Assembly: GCA_027036005.1 (NCBI GenBank) | Contig: JALVTJ010000019.1 | Span: 1 to 40,715 of the forward strand | From: Nautiliaceae bacterium | GTDB lineage: Bacteria; Campylobacterota; Campylobacteria; Campylobacterales; Nautiliaceae | Direction of reading: 5' to 3' | DNA length: 40,715 nt | Part shown: piece by piece, positions 40,626-40,715 of the stretch | Layout: every line of letters starts with the position of its first letter | Position numbering within the stretch: the stretch's first letter is position 1 | Translations under genes and position numbers: made by a program | Notes under the pieces: model-generated | Told to the model about the DNA's origin: nothing | Database searches by the model: none | Seen by the model: the letters and a program-made list of their open reading frames with translations, nothing else

Positions 40626-40715
40626 GGAGAGTTGGCCGAGTGGTTGAAGGCGCACGCCTGGAACGCGTGTGTGGGTTAACGCCCACCGTGGGTTCGAATC
40701 CCACACTCTCCGCCA
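40626..40715 (+). tRNA. tRNA-Ser (anticodon GGA)
   Basis: This is a complete 90-base type-II tRNA. The acceptor stem GGAGAGT pairs with ACTCTCC. The anticodon stem CACGC/GCGTG encloses loop CTGGAAC with anticodon GGA (reads UCC and UCU). A long variable arm (GTGGGTTAACGCCCAC) is followed by the T loop GGTTCGAATCC and an encoded CCA, which is the last base of the window. The minus-strand ORF over it is spurious. Confidence 0.96.

Noticed and set aside
40477-40704. 75-aa minus-strand ORF over the tRNA
   Set aside because: It is the common false protein read from the complement of tRNA-Ser (MGFEPTVGVNPHTRS type) and overlaps the ClC gene.

Overview
The window is a gene-dense, AT-rich chromosomal segment from a member of the Campylobacterota. 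The order yajC-secD-secF-(DUF6394)-leuS-lptE-GGDEF-folC-mfd, the DUF2393 and DUF6394 families, the short RecO and the short Mfd are typical of that phylum. Within it, the strong A/T bias, the heptameric repeats and the overall gene content suggest a Nautilia/Caminibacter-like (Nautiliales) organism; the genus is an inference. I see no phage, insertion sequence, CRISPR array or plasmid gene. No stretch over 300 bases lacks a gene; the largest gaps (about 130 bases at gltB/cfa, 112 after secF, 107 after gltB, 100 at ilvE) hold promoters, repeats or a possible terminator.

Layout. 1-923 (minus): nfu, a small membrane protein and the start of an ArnT/GT39-type glycosyltransferase cut by the window edge. 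1003-2671 (plus): a compact nucleosidase coupled to a spore-photoproduct-lyase-like radical SAM protein. 2668-7604 (minus): a cold-shock-fold/TM2 protein and the large glutamate synthase subunit gltB. 7736-8851: cfa. 8901-15515: the accessory centrepiece, seven tightly packed genes encoding a PqqD-like protein, an ATP-grasp ligase, a fold-III PLP decarboxylase, a urea-transporter/M23-peptidase fusion, a TPR protein, a degenerate OmpR-type regulator and an outer-membrane barrel protein. 15515-17570: recO, an L-2-hydroxyglutarate oxidase-like gene and a 63-aa protein. 17563-20327 (minus): aldehyde dehydrogenase followed by a ClC channel. 20428-25031: ilvE, an SPFH protein, hisIE, DUF2393 and a DEAD-box helicase. 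25028-27326 (minus): lnt, bioD and a hotdog thioesterase-like protein. 27371-40609: the yajC to mfd superoperon, ending with a second ClC gene. 40626-40715: tRNA-Ser(GGA).

The best candidate for an undescribed system is the 8901-15515 operon. Its parts imply that an amino-acid-derived small molecule or peptide modification is made in the cytoplasm (PqqD-like recognition domain, ATP-grasp, decarboxylase) and handled at the envelope (UT channel with M23 domain, TPR protein, outer-membrane protein) under its own regulator. A direct repeat with 11-bp spacing just upstream is a plausible operator. I do not recognise a named pathway for it.

The second notable signal is a dispersed family of 7-nt-period tandem repeats, commonly about five units long. 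They lie at gene junctions and inside genes (bioD, lnt, folC, the lptE signal peptide) and seem to supply Shine-Dalgarno or start/stop codons for several genes.
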